Source of the DNA: Gemmatimonas sp.
Lineage (GTDB): Bacteria > Gemmatimonadota > Gemmatimonadetes > Gemmatimonadales > Gemmatimonadaceae
Direction: 5' to 3'
DNA length: 64,000 nucleotides
Assembly (NCBI GenBank): GCA_011390885.1
Contig: JAABRO010000011.1
Coordinates: 1 to 64,000 of the forward strand
In this document: positions 17,257 through 27,575 of the stretch, one piece after another
How the letters are laid out: each line of letters begins with the position of its first letter
How positions within the stretch are numbered: the first letter of the stretch is position 1
The notes under the pieces: generated by a model
Told to the model about the DNA's origin: nothing
Seen by the model: only the letters and a program-made list of their open reading frames with translations
Database searches by the model: none
Position numbers and translations under genes: made by a program

Positions 17257-18537
17257 TCACCGCGCCAGCGGGATCGACACGGTCAGCGGATACCCCCGCA
17301 CCGTCCCCGTCAGCGTTGCCTGCGTCCAGTGCGGCGACAGCCGGAACGCCTGCCCCTGCGTGAACGACGATCGCAGGTACGGATCACCGCTCAGCCAGTC
17401 GTACCCCGAGACGGTTCCGGCGTCACGCAGCTCGCGCACCTCACGCACCTGCATGATCACGTTCCCCAGCACCTCGGAGTATTCGACGATCCGCACCTGA
17501 CCCTCCAGGCTCCAGGTGCCGGCGTGCGTGTTCCATGAGAAGCTCGCCGAGACCAGTTGCGCCTCCCGCGTCACGCGAATCGCCGCCTCGGCATCCTCGC
17601 GCACCGTCACCGTGTCCAGCGTGATGAACGGCGTCCCAAGGTTCGCCCCGAAGCGCCACTCGCTGTGCACTACCGTCACCGCCACCGACCCGGACACCCC
17701 CGCCACCGTGGCCGTGATCGTCGTGTAGCCGCGGCCGATGGCCAGCACCTGACCCGAGGCACTCACCTGGGCGATGGCCGGGTTGCCGGTGGTCCAGGTG
17801 ACCGACGCCGCGGGCATCGGGCGCCCGCGGTCGTCCAGGACGCGCACCTCGTACTGCCGGCTCGTGCCCTCGCTCAACACCGCCGCCCCCGGCGTGACCG
17901 CCACCGACGCCACCGTGGCCGGCACGGTCACCACGGCACTCGCCGACCGGCCGCCGGCGCTCGCCGTGATGCGCGTCGTGCCCGAGCCGACCGCGAGCAC
18001 ACGCCCGCTCCCCGTCACGATGGCCACGCTCTCGTCCTCGCTGCTCCAGGCCACGACCACGCCCGGCATCGGTCGATCGGCGGCGTCGCGCGCCGTCGCC
18101 GCCAGCTGCCGCGCCGACTGGCGCGTGAGCACGAACGCCGTCTCCGAGAGCGTCAGCTGCGCGAGCGGCATCGGCTGCACCACCAGCGCCATCGTGCCGT
18201 CACGACCGCCGACGGTGGCCGTCACCACCGTGGCGCCCGGCGACAGCGCCACGACGCGTCCCGTGACCGACACGGACGCCACCGAGGGATTGCTCGACGA
18301 CCAGGTCACGGCACGACCAGTCAGCGCCGCCCCGGAGGCGTCGCGCGGGATCGCATGCAGCTGACGCTCGACTCCCGTCGTGAGCGGCGTCGTCTCGCCC
18401 GAGACCTGTACGCTCGCCACCGGGACGGGCGCCGGTGCCGGTGCCGTGGAGGAGTCGCCGCACGCGGCCACCACGAGGGCGACGAGCGGCAGGAGGAAAG
18501 CCGACAGGCGGCGAGGGCGCAGAGGGAACGAAGACAT
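17257..18537 (-). CDS. Lipoprotein with three Ig-like (BIG2) domains
   Basis: A 426-residue protein. The signal peptide ends with lipobox VAAC (Cys about residue 26) and a Pro/Ala linker. Three tandem bacterial Ig-like group 2 repeats follow (about residues 38-295), each ending in the pattern WSSSNPSVASVSVTGRV, G-ATVVTATVGG or its variants (WSSEDESVAIV, WTTGNPAIAQV). The last 130 residues form a different beta-rich domain (SEWRFGANLGTPFITLDT to the end) that I do not recognise. BIG2 domains are common in surface adhesins and in many lipoproteins of this phylum. ATG at 18537 follows GGAG at a long spacing. The location is likely the outer-membrane surface or periplasm. Confidence 0.82.
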   Translation of the reverse strand: MSSFPLRPRRLSAFLLPLVALVVAACGDSSTAPAPAPVPVASVQVSGETTPLTTGVERQLHAIPRDASGAALTGRAVTWSSSNPSVASVSVTGRVVALSPGATVVTATVGGRDGTMALVVQPMPLAQLTLSETAFVLTRQSARQLAATARDAADRPMPGVVVAWSSEDESVAIVTGSGRVLAVGSGTTRITASAGGRSASAVVTVPATVASVAVTPGAAVLSEGTSRQYEVRVLDDRGRPMPAASVTWTTGNPAIAQVSASGQVLAIGRGYTTITATVAGVSGSVAVTVVHSEWRFGANLGTPFITLDTVTVREDAEAAIRVTREAQLVSASFSWNTHAGTWSLEGQVRIVEYSEVLGNVIMQVREVRELRDAGTVSGYDWLSGDPYLRSSFTQGQAFRLSPHWTQATLTGTVRGYPLTVSIPLAR

Positions 18538-18835
18538 GGGACAGGACTCCAGAAGGGTGCGTGATCAGGACAGGTGGAACCGCAGCGCGGCGAGGTCGCC
18601 GGTCTGCTCTCCCTGATGGCAAGGCCGGGACCAGCCGTGCCGCCCCCCCGGAGCAGGCGGCCAATCGATTGCGACACAACACCTTGCAACGAACTGGCCG
18701 CCGTCCACCGTGTCGTCGCTGTCCCCATGGGCGAACGCCGCCGCGTCCCTCCTCAACCGCAGGTCATTTGACCTGCGCGCGCACGCCGTGCATCATCGCG
18801 CCGCGCGCACGCCCGTTCCCCTCTTCACGCCACGC
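18538..18835 (+). other. Divergent intergenic region, nothing recognised
   Basis: These 298 nt separate the Ig-like lipoprotein gene (minus) from the FAD oxidoreductase gene (plus). Short open frames on both strands lack ribosome sites and protein-like composition. No convincing promoter, RNA fold or repeat was found, although both promoters must lie here. Confidence 0.5.
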
Positions 18836-20002
18836 ATGTCCGACACCACCGCAGACGTCGTCATCATTGGCGGCGGCATCATGGGAGCCGCCATCGCCTG
18901 GCACCTCGCCGAGCGCGGCGTCGGACGCATTCGCGTGCTCGAACGCGGCGCCCAGCCGGCGGCGGGGAGCACCGGGCGCGCCACCGGCGGATTCCGCGCG
19001 CAGTACGGCACCGCGATCAACGTGCACCTGTCGCTCCTCGCCCTCGCGCAGCTCGAGGCGTTCCATGACGTGCACGGCGTAGACCCGGAGTATCGCCCGG
19101 TGGGCTACCTCTTCACGGCGCGCACCCCCGAGTCCCTCGAGGTACTGCGAACCGCGCGGCAGGTGCAGCACGCGGCCGGCTACACGGACGGTATCGAGGT
19201 CGGCGCCGACGACATCCGGCGCCTCTCCCCGGCCGTGCGTGCGGAGGCGTTCGTGGGCGGCACGTACGCCGAGCGTGACGGCTACATCACACCGCGTGCG
19301 CTGCTCGATGGCCTGCTTGGCAGTGCCCGTCGCCGTGGCGTGCAGCTGTCATTCGAGGCCCCGGTGTCGGAACTCGAGTGTGCAGGGGATCGCATCGTCG
19401 CCGTGCGCACCGGGACGGATCGCATCGGCACGCCGCTCGTGATCAACGCCGCGGGGCCGTGGGCCGCGCAGGTCGCCGCGCTCGCCGGCGTGGCGCTGCC
19501 GGTCGCGCCCGTGAAGCGGCAGGTCGCCATCACGGTGCCCTCGGCGGTGCTGCCAGCCGACACGCCCATGACCATCGATGCCGACAGCGGCTTCCACCTC
19601 CGCGTGCGCGGCGACCGGGTGCTGCTGCTGCACCCGGACACGCCCCCCGCCGCCGATCCGTTCGACACCACCTTCGACAGCGCGTGGCTCGCCACCATTC
19701 GCGAGGGGGTCCGCGACGTCGTGCCCGCGCTCACCGGCGTGCCAATCGATGTGCCGTCGTGCTGGGCGGGGCTGTACGAGATGTCCCCCGATCGTCACCT
19801 GCTCTTCGGTGCCCTGCCCGAGCGCCCCAATCTCCTGCTGGCGAACGGCTCCTCCGGGCATGGCGTGATGCACGCGCTCGCCGTCGGACAGCTCATGGCC
19901 GAACTGGTCTGCGACGGGAGGGCCCACTCGCTCGACATGTCGTCGCTCGCGCCGGACCGCTTCGCGCGCGACGCCGCGATCGAGGGGCCCGACCTGTTGT
20001 GA
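18836..20002 (+). CDS. FAD-dependent oxidoreductase, DAO/sarcosine-oxidase-like
   Basis: A 388-residue soluble flavoprotein. The N-terminal dinucleotide-binding motif is DVVIIGGGIMGAAIAWHLAE, followed by the DAO-family helix start GSTGRATGGFRAQYG. The middle domain includes the second FAD-contact strand VINAAGPWA, and the C-terminal part has the FAD-binding loop GHGVMHALAVGQLMAEL. Members oxidise amino acids or N-methylated amines (glycine, sarcosine, D-amino acids); substrate is not readable. ATG at 18836 begins immediately before the FAD motif; the open frame upstream is not protein-like. The msrA gene starts 85 nt after the stop. Expression control is not evident. Confidence 0.86.
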   Translation: MSDTTADVVIIGGGIMGAAIAWHLAERGVGRIRVLERGAQPAAGSTGRATGGFRAQYGTAINVHLSLLALAQLEAFHDVHGVDPEYRPVGYLFTARTPESLEVLRTARQVQHAAGYTDGIEVGADDIRRLSPAVRAEAFVGGTYAERDGYITPRALLDGLLGSARRRGVQLSFEAPVSELECAGDRIVAVRTGTDRIGTPLVINAAGPWAAQVAALAGVALPVAPVKRQVAITVPSAVLPADTPMTIDADSGFHLRVRGDRVLLLHPDTPPAADPFDTTFDSAWLATIREGVRDVVPALTGVPIDVPSCWAGLYEMSPDRHLLFGALPERPNLLLANGSSGHGVMHALAVGQLMAELVCDGRAHSLDMSSLAPDRFARDAAIEGPDLL

Positions 20003-20087
20003 CCGGTGTGACCGGCAGCCCCTCGCGCGAGGGAACCACGCCTCCGCTCCCGGGATACGTCTGCATGTCCTTCACCCGAGAGGTCTG

Positions 20088-20789
20088 ATGTCCGGTCGGT
20101 CCCTGTTCACGATCGCGGTGGCGAGTGCCGTGGTCGTCACCCTCGCCCTGCTCCTGCGTCCACGCCCCACCATGGCGGCATCCGGCGAACCCGGCGTCGA
20201 CGACGCGCGCGCGGCGGGCAGCGATGCTGCCCAGGAACGCCGCACCGTGATCTTCGCGGGAGGCTGCTTCTGGTGCATGGAGCCTCCCTTCGAAAAGGTG
20301 CCGGGCGTGTACGCCGTGCGCTCGGGGTACACCTCGGGTCGCGTGACCAACCCCACCTACGAGCAGGTCTCCGCGGGCGGCACCGGCCACACCGAGGCCG
20401 TGGAAATCGAGTTCGACCCGCGCCGTGTCACGTACGAGCAGCTGCTCGACCTGTTCTGGCACAACATCGACCCGCTCACCGCGAACGCGCAGTTCTGCGA
20501 TCACGGCCCGCAGTACCGCTCCGGCATCTACCCGAAGAACGCCGAAGAGCGCGCGGCCGCCGAGGCGTCGAAGGCCGCGATCGAGCGCAAGCTCGGCAAG
20601 CCGGTCGTCACCGAGATCGTGGATGCGTCCGCGTTCTACGTGGCCGAGGGGTACCATCAGGACTACTACAAGAAGAATCCGGTCCGATACACGTTCTACC
20701 GCAACGCCTGCGGTCGCGACCGCCGTCTGCGCGAACTGTGGGGCGACGCGGCAGGCGTCGGCACGCTCGGGCTCGGCCAGTCCCGCTGA
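20088..20789 (+). CDS. msrA: Peptide-methionine (S)-S-oxide reductase, exported
   Basis: A 233-residue MsrA. The active-site motif is GGCFWC with catalytic Cys60 and second Cys63, followed by GYTSGRVTNPTYEQVSAGGT, HTEAVEIEFDP and the substrate-pocket EGYHQDYY. It reduces the S-epimer of methionine sulfoxide in oxidised proteins. Unlike cytosolic MsrA, it begins with a hydrophobic N-terminus (LFTIAVASAVVVTLALLL) and a linker of about 30 residues, so the enzyme is likely periplasmic, anchored or secreted. ATG at 20088 follows GAGAGG at 5-nt spacing. The MscS gene follows after 9 nt and is probably co-transcribed. Confidence 0.94.
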   Translation: MSGRSLFTIAVASAVVVTLALLLRPRPTMAASGEPGVDDARAAGSDAAQERRTVIFAGGCFWCMEPPFEKVPGVYAVRSGYTSGRVTNPTYEQVSAGGTGHTEAVEIEFDPRRVTYEQLLDLFWHNIDPLTANAQFCDHGPQYRSGIYPKNAEERAAAEASKAAIERKLGKPVVTEIVDASAFYVAEGYHQDYYKKNPVRYTFYRNACGRDRRLRELWGDAAGVGTLGLGQSR

Positions 20790-20798
20790 CGAAATCGC

Positions 20799-21698
20799 AT
20801 GCAGGACATGATCCCCGACATCGGCCCCGAGCTGCGCGAGCGCCTGCTGAGCACGCTCGTCATGCTCGCGGTGCTCATCGGGGCGCGGATCGTGGCCTTC
20901 CGCGTGCTGCGCGCCAAGCTGCCGGACATCACCGATCGATATCGGTGGCGCAAGAGCATCGACTACCTGCTCATCGCGCTGGGCGTGCTCACCGTCGGCC
21001 GCATCTGGTCGAGCGGGGTGGCGCAACTCGGCACCTTCCTCGGCCTCGTCACCGCGGGGCTGGCGATCGCCCTGCGCGAGCCGATCACGAACATGGCAGG
21101 ATGGATCTACCTGCTCTGGCGACGCCCCTTCCGCGTGGGCGATCGGATCCAGATCGGCGAGCATGTCGGCGACGTGGTGGACCTTCGGCTCTTCCAGTTC
21201 TCCCTGCTGGAGCTCCGCGGCCGTTTCGACGCCGACCAGCCGACGGGGCGCATCGTGCACATTCCCAATGCCACGGTGTTCGTCACGCCGCAGGTGAACG
21301 CCTCCGACGCGTTTCCGTACATCTTCGCCGAGTTTCCCGTCACGCTGACCTTCGAAAGCGACTGGGCGAAGGCCAAGGCCGAGTTCACGGAGATCGCACG
21401 GCGGCATGGGAAGTCGAACCAGGACCTGCAGGCGTCGCTGCGCGCGCGCTACGCCGTGGGGCCGATCAGTGCCGACCCGGTCGTCTACACATCGGTCCGC
21501 GACGACGGCGTGTGCCTCACGGTGCGGGTGCTGTGCCCCGTTCGGGGCGCACGGCAGGTCTCCGAGGCGATCTGGGAGGACATTTTGCGCGCCGTGGCGC
21601 AGTGGGACGACGTGGACTTCGCCTACCCCACCACACGGTTCTACGACAACCGCGCCGAGGGCAAGCCCGGCGCCCGGGCCCCGTCCCCGACCGAGTAG
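20799..21698 (+). CDS. MscS-family mechanosensitive channel (second copy)
   Basis: A 299-residue channel protein with three to four N-terminal hydrophobic segments. The pore helix reads LVTAGLAIALREPITNMAG, and the beta domain continues with FRVGDRIQIGEHVGDVVDL. HIPNATVFVTPQV is the end of the beta domain. The pore helix differs from the Gly/Ala-rich MscS consensus found in the copy at 9891, so conductance or gating may differ. It starts 9 nt after msrA. The C-terminus ends in a short Pro/Ala tail rather than the typical basic end. Role: tension-gated solute release during osmotic downshift, by family. Confidence 0.86.
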   Translation: MQDMIPDIGPELRERLLSTLVMLAVLIGARIVAFRVLRAKLPDITDRYRWRKSIDYLLIALGVLTVGRIWSSGVAQLGTFLGLVTAGLAIALREPITNMAGWIYLLWRRPFRVGDRIQIGEHVGDVVDLRLFQFSLLELRGRFDADQPTGRIVHIPNATVFVTPQVNASDAFPYIFAEFPVTLTFESDWAKAKAEFTEIARRHGKSNQDLQASLRARYAVGPISADPVVYTSVRDDGVCLTVRVLCPVRGARQVSEAIWEDILRAVAQWDDVDFAYPTTRFYDNRAEGKPGARAPSPTE

Positions 21699-21769
21699 TG
21701 TAGATTCACGGGGTGTGCCTCGGCCCGACGCGGCCGTCGAAGATCAGTTCCCACGTCCAGGACGTTTCC

Positions 21770-23284
21770 CTGTCGTTTTCCAGCTTGCAGTTGCATCCGA
21801 GCCTCCAGAAGGGGCTCAAGGAGCTCGGGTTTCCCCGCCCGACCCCGATTCAGGAAAAGGCCATCCCGGCCGCGCTCGAGGGGCGCGACGTCCTCGCCTG
21901 CGCGATGACGGGCAGCGGCAAGACCGCCGCCTTCCTCCTCCCCATCCTGCATCAACTGCTCGAGAAGCCGCGCGGCACCACGCGCGCGCTCGTGCTCGCC
22001 CCCACGCGTGAACTCGCCGCGCAGGTGCTCGAGAGCCTCGAGAGCTTTGCCATTCATACGCCAATCACCGGCGCCGCCATCTTCGGCGGCGTGGGCATGG
22101 GGCCGCAGGAGAAGGCCTTCCGGACCGGCGTCGATGTGCTCATCGCCACCCCCGGCCGCCTGCTCGATCATCTCAAGGCCCCGTACGCGTCGCTCGCGAA
22201 CGTCGAGTATCTCGTGTTCGACGAAGCCGATCGCATGCTCGACATGGGGTTCCTCCCCGACATCCGTCGCGTGCTCAAGCACGTGCCGGCCAAGCGGCAG
22301 ACGCTGTTCTTCAGTGCCACCATGCCCGGCCCCATCGGCCAGCTGGCCAAGGAACTGCTGCGCGATCCGGTCAACATCGACCTCGAGCGCCGCTCCGCAC
22401 CGGCCGTGGGGATCACGCAGGCCGTGTACCCGGTGGCACAGGAGCTCAAGACGCAGCTGTTCATGTCGCTGCTCGAGCGCGGGGACATGAAGGAGGCGCT
22501 CGTGTTCACGCGCACCAAGCACCGCGCGAACCGCCTCGCCGAGCAGCTCGTCAAGCGCGGCATCAGCGCCGAGCGCATTCACGGCAACCGCTCGCAGACG
22601 GCGCGCACCGCGGCGCTCGCGGGCTTCAAGAACGGCACCATTCGCGTGCTCGTGGCCACCGACATCGCCGCGCGCGGCATCGACATCGAAGCGCTGGGCC
22701 ATGTGGTGAACTTCGACGTGCCCACGGCGCCCGAGGACTACATCCATCGCGTGGGTCGCACGGCGCGCGCCGAACTCACGGGCGAGGCGTACACGCTCGT
22801 CGCGCCCGATGAAGAAGGCGAGCTGCGCGACATCGAGAAGGCCATCGGCAAGCGGCTGCCACGCGTGCTCCTCCCCGACTTCGACTACACGGCGAAGACC
22901 GGCGAGCAGCTCGAGGTCCCGCTCAAGGACCGCATCGCCGAGATCCGCAAGCGCAAGGCGGAGGAGCGCGCGCGCGCGGCCGAGAAGCTCGCGCGCAAGG
23001 CCGCGCGTGAGACGGAAGAAGCCTCGCGTGGTCCCGGCAGGTCGTCGCGTGGCGGCGGGCGTTCGGGTGGGTCCTCGCGGTCGGCGTCTGGCTCGGCGTC
23101 GTCGAGTGCCGCCCCGTCGCGACCGGCCGCACCGCGGCCACCGGCGCAGCGGAGCACAAGCAGCGCCGCACCCGCGCGTGAAGCCAGTCCGTATGCCGAC
23201 GGCGGCGAGTCGCGTGGCGGCAGTGAAACGCGCAGCGGCGAATCGCGCGGTGGCGGCAACGGCCGCCGGCGACGTCGGCGGTAG
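21770..23284 (+). CDS. DEAD-box RNA helicase with basic low-complexity tail, probable CTG start
   Basis: About 504 residues from CTG at 21770. The core has the Q motif (FPRPTPIQEKAIPAAL), Walker A AMTGSGKT, PTRELA, DEAD within VFDEADRM, SAT, and HRVGRTAR in the second RecA lobe, making it RhlE/DeaD-like. The C-terminal 110 residues are Ser/Gly/Arg/Pro-rich and end in six Arg, a likely RNA-binding tail. The family unwinds RNA duplexes in ribosome assembly and mRNA turnover. Related proteins start at M-S-F-x-S-L; here that position is CTG-TCG-TTT, preceded by AGGA at 7 nt. GTG at 21713 is in frame but has no good ribosome site. TAGATTC at 21701 is promoter-like. Confidence 0.9.
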   Translation: MSFSSLQLHPSLQKGLKELGFPRPTPIQEKAIPAALEGRDVLACAMTGSGKTAAFLLPILHQLLEKPRGTTRALVLAPTRELAAQVLESLESFAIHTPITGAAIFGGVGMGPQEKAFRTGVDVLIATPGRLLDHLKAPYASLANVEYLVFDEADRMLDMGFLPDIRRVLKHVPAKRQTLFFSATMPGPIGQLAKELLRDPVNIDLERRSAPAVGITQAVYPVAQELKTQLFMSLLERGDMKEALVFTRTKHRANRLAEQLVKRGISAERIHGNRSQTARTAALAGFKNGTIRVLVATDIAARGIDIEALGHVVNFDVPTAPEDYIHRVGRTARAELTGEAYTLVAPDEEGELRDIEKAIGKRLPRVLLPDFDYTAKTGEQLEVPLKDRIAEIRKRKAEERARAAEKLARKAARETEEASRGPGRSSRGGGRSGGSSRSASGSASSSAAPSRPAAPRPPAQRSTSSAAPAREASPYADGGESRGGSETRSGESRGGGNGRRRRRR

Positions 23285-23292
23285 GCGCGACG

Positions 23293-25221
<1,929 letters not shown>

Positions 25222-25263
25222 CCGGCACGGGGTGCATGCGTCGCCGCGCCTGGCGTCGGCGCG

Positions 25264-25270
25264 TACTTTC
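25264..25270 (+). promoter_or_regulatory. Promoter-like TACTTTC element before the S9 peptidase gene
   Basis: TACTTTC ends 5 nt before ATG at 25276. If it acts as a -10 element, transcription would start on or beside the ATG, giving a leaderless mRNA. It is one of a recurrent TAnnTT set in this window. No -35 box is evident. Confidence 0.35.
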
Positions 25271-25275
25271 CTCGC

Positions 25276-27519
25276 ATGCATCGCTTCCCTGCTTCGACGG
25301 TCCGCACGCGCGCCCTGCTCGCGCTGTGCCTCGCGCTCTCTGTCGCGCCGCCCGCGCTGGTCACCGCCCAGCCCGCTCGCGTCCCGCTCACCATCGAGCG
25401 CCTCACCACCGGTCCGTCGCTGACCGGTACCGCGCCCGCGTCGCCGCAGTGGTCGCCCGATTCGCGCACCCTGGCCTTCAGCTGGAATCCGCCCGGCGAA
25501 GCCGGCCGCACCCTGTGGCTCGTGGACCGCGACGGCACCACGCCGCGACGGCTGCTCCCCGCGGGCAACACGGCGTCGATCGGTGCGTTCCTCTGGACGC
25601 CTCGAGGCGACGCGATCGTGTTCGCGCAGCGCGGCGACCTGTGGCGCGTGACCGTGCCCGAGGGCGTAGTGACACGCCTCACGTCCGATGGTGCCGAACG
25701 CTCGGACGTGCGCCTCTCGCCCACCGGCGAATGGCTCTCCTTCCTGCGCGCGGGCGACCTGTGGGTGCAGTCGCTCGGCGGCGGCGAAGCGCGGCGCCTC
25801 ACGCGCATTGCGCAGCCGCCCATCGGCGCGATTCCGCTGGGCACCTACTACGGCAACGACATGGAGATCGGCCGCGGCACCTGGGGCGGCGCGGCGCCGT
25901 CGCACGCGTGGTCGCCCGACGGCCGCACCATCGCGGTGCACTACGTGGACCGCCGCGGCGTGCCCACCTTCAGCATGCCGTACTACCTGGGCGACACCGC
26001 GCAGATGAACGTGCTGCGCCGCGGGGCACCGGGGCAGGCCAACGAAGTGCGCATGATCGGCCTCGTGAACGTGGCCAGCGGCGCGCTGTCGTTCGTGCCG
26101 CTCCCCGACTCGAGCAGCACGCGCGTGGTGAACTTCGAATGGTCGCGGAGCGGTACGCTCATGATCGACCGCGAGACCGATGACGCGATCGACCGCACCA
26201 TTCATCTCGTGTCGCCCGGCGCTGCCCCGCGACTCGTGTGGCGCGATCGCGGCGAGAACCGCATCTACAACGACATCCACTCCACGTGGAGCGCCGACGG
26301 TCGCACGCTGCTCATCACCGGCGACCTCGACGATCGCTATCGCCTGTACCGCATCACGCCGGGCGACAGCGTGCCGCGCCTGCTCACGCCGGGTCCGCAG
26401 GATGTGGCGGGCGCTGGCGTGCCGCGCGCGGCATCGCGCAGTGTCGACTATGTGAGCACCGCGCCGCGCCCGTCCGAGCGTCACGTGTTCCGCCTCGACG
26501 AACGCACCGGGCGCACGCGCCAGCTCACCACGCGTGCGGGCATGCACGCGCCCACCGTGTCACCCGACGGCCGCACGATCGCGCTCATCTCGTCGAGCGA
26601 CACGGTGCCGCCGGAGCTCTACCTGCTCGACACGCGCGATGGCGCCACGCGCGATGGCGCCAGGCGCGATGGCGTCAGGCTCGCGGGCGCGACGGAGCGT
26701 CGCATCACCGTGTCGCAGCCGGCCGAGTTCGCGAGCGTGCCGTGGGTGGCCGGCACGTACATCACGTTTCCCGGCACGCCCGGCAATCCGCCGCTGCACG
26801 CGCGCCTGCTGCTGCCGCCCAATCTCGACTCCACGAAGCAGTACCCGGTGCTGATCGGCCCCGCCTACTCCAACACCGTGCGCAACCGGTGGGCCGGTCT
26901 CTACGGCATGGTGCAGCAGTATCTCGCCATCGAGAAGGGCTACATCGTGGTGCAGGTGGACGTGCGCGGCAGCACGGGGTACGGGCGCGCGTTCCGCGAA
27001 GCCTTCCTCATGGACTGGGGCGGCGGCGATCTCGACGACCTCGAGCGCACCGTGCAGCACCTCAAGACGCTCCCCTTCGTGGCCCCCGATCGTTTCGGCA
27101 TCTGGGGGAGCAGCTATGGCGGCACGCTCACCATCTACTCGCTGCTCAAGAAGCCGGGACTTTTCCAGGCCGGCGTGGCGGGCGCCGCGGCGGTGGATCC
27201 GTTCCTCTTCGGCAGCGACGACGTGGCAATCGCGCGGCGTCCGCAGTCGCACCCCGCCACCTTCGAGCGCGGCGCGCTGCAGTACGCCGGCAACCTGCGC
27301 GACCACCTGCTGCTCATTCACGGCCTGCAGGACGACGTGGTGCCGGCGAGCACCGTGATCAAGCTGGCCGAGGAGTTCATGCGGCTGGGCAAGGACTTCG
27401 ACATGGCCGTCGCACCGGCGGCGACGCATGGCTGGACGCAGCGGCCGTACTACGCGCGGTACCTGCTCACCAAGCTGGTGCAGCACTTCGACCGGCACCT
27501 GGGGGCGGGGGCGCGGTAG
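25276..27519 (+). CDS. Secreted S9-family peptidase (dipeptidyl-peptidase IV-like)
   Basis: A 747-residue protein with a signal peptide (LLALCLALSVAPPALVTAQ). The N-terminal beta-propeller (about 30-480) has PD40/WD40-like repeats such as SPQWSPDSRTLAFSW and HAWSPDGRTIAV. The C-terminal alpha/beta-hydrolase domain has nucleophile GSSYGG with Ser613, acid Asp686/Asp687 in GLQDDVVP, and His718 in THGW. Such enzymes cut dipeptides or short peptides, often after proline, outside the cytoplasm. A 15-nt tandem repeat encodes an Arg/Asp/Gly-rich insert at about residues 454-468. No good ribosome site precedes the ATG, which fits leaderless expression. Confidence 0.9.
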   Translation: MHRFPASTVRTRALLALCLALSVAPPALVTAQPARVPLTIERLTTGPSLTGTAPASPQWSPDSRTLAFSWNPPGEAGRTLWLVDRDGTTPRRLLPAGNTASIGAFLWTPRGDAIVFAQRGDLWRVTVPEGVVTRLTSDGAERSDVRLSPTGEWLSFLRAGDLWVQSLGGGEARRLTRIAQPPIGAIPLGTYYGNDMEIGRGTWGGAAPSHAWSPDGRTIAVHYVDRRGVPTFSMPYYLGDTAQMNVLRRGAPGQANEVRMIGLVNVASGALSFVPLPDSSSTRVVNFEWSRSGTLMIDRETDDAIDRTIHLVSPGAAPRLVWRDRGENRIYNDIHSTWSADGRTLLITGDLDDRYRLYRITPGDSVPRLLTPGPQDVAGAGVPRAASRSVDYVSTAPRPSERHVFRLDERTGRTRQLTTRAGMHAPTVSPDGRTIALISSSDTVPPELYLLDTRDGATRDGARRDGVRLAGATERRITVSQPAEFASVPWVAGTYITFPGTPGNPPLHARLLLPPNLDSTKQYPVLIGPAYSNTVRNRWAGLYGMVQQYLAIEKGYIVVQVDVRGSTGYGRAFREAFLMDWGGGDLDDLERTVQHLKTLPFVAPDRFGIWGSSYGGTLTIYSLLKKPGLFQAGVAGAAAVDPFLFGSDDVAIARRPQSHPATFERGALQYAGNLRDHLLLIHGLQDDVVPASTVIKLAEEFMRLGKDFDMAVAPAATHGWTQRPYYARYLLTKLVQHFDRHLGAGAR
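26635..26679 (+). repeat. Three tandem copies of a 15-nt unit inside the peptidase gene
   Basis: Units begin CGCGATGGCG at 26635, 26650 and 26665, differing at one to three positions. In frame they encode RDGAT/RDGAR/RDGVR, a surface-type insert between propeller and hydrolase domains. In-frame slippage could vary its length. Confidence 0.8.
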
Positions 27520-27575
27520 GTCCCACACGACCGCGACCGCAACGGCTTGCGATCGCAGACGACAGGGAGGTGGTG

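Noticed and set aside
18565-18771. Two short open frames (about 63-65 codons) on opposite strands between the BIG2 lipoprotein and the FAD oxidoreductase
   Set aside because: Both lack ribosome sites and have random-looking composition, so the region is treated as non-coding.
26635-26679. The 15-nt tandem repeat as a CRISPR-like array
   Set aside because: No spacers, in frame inside an open gene, and only three units.
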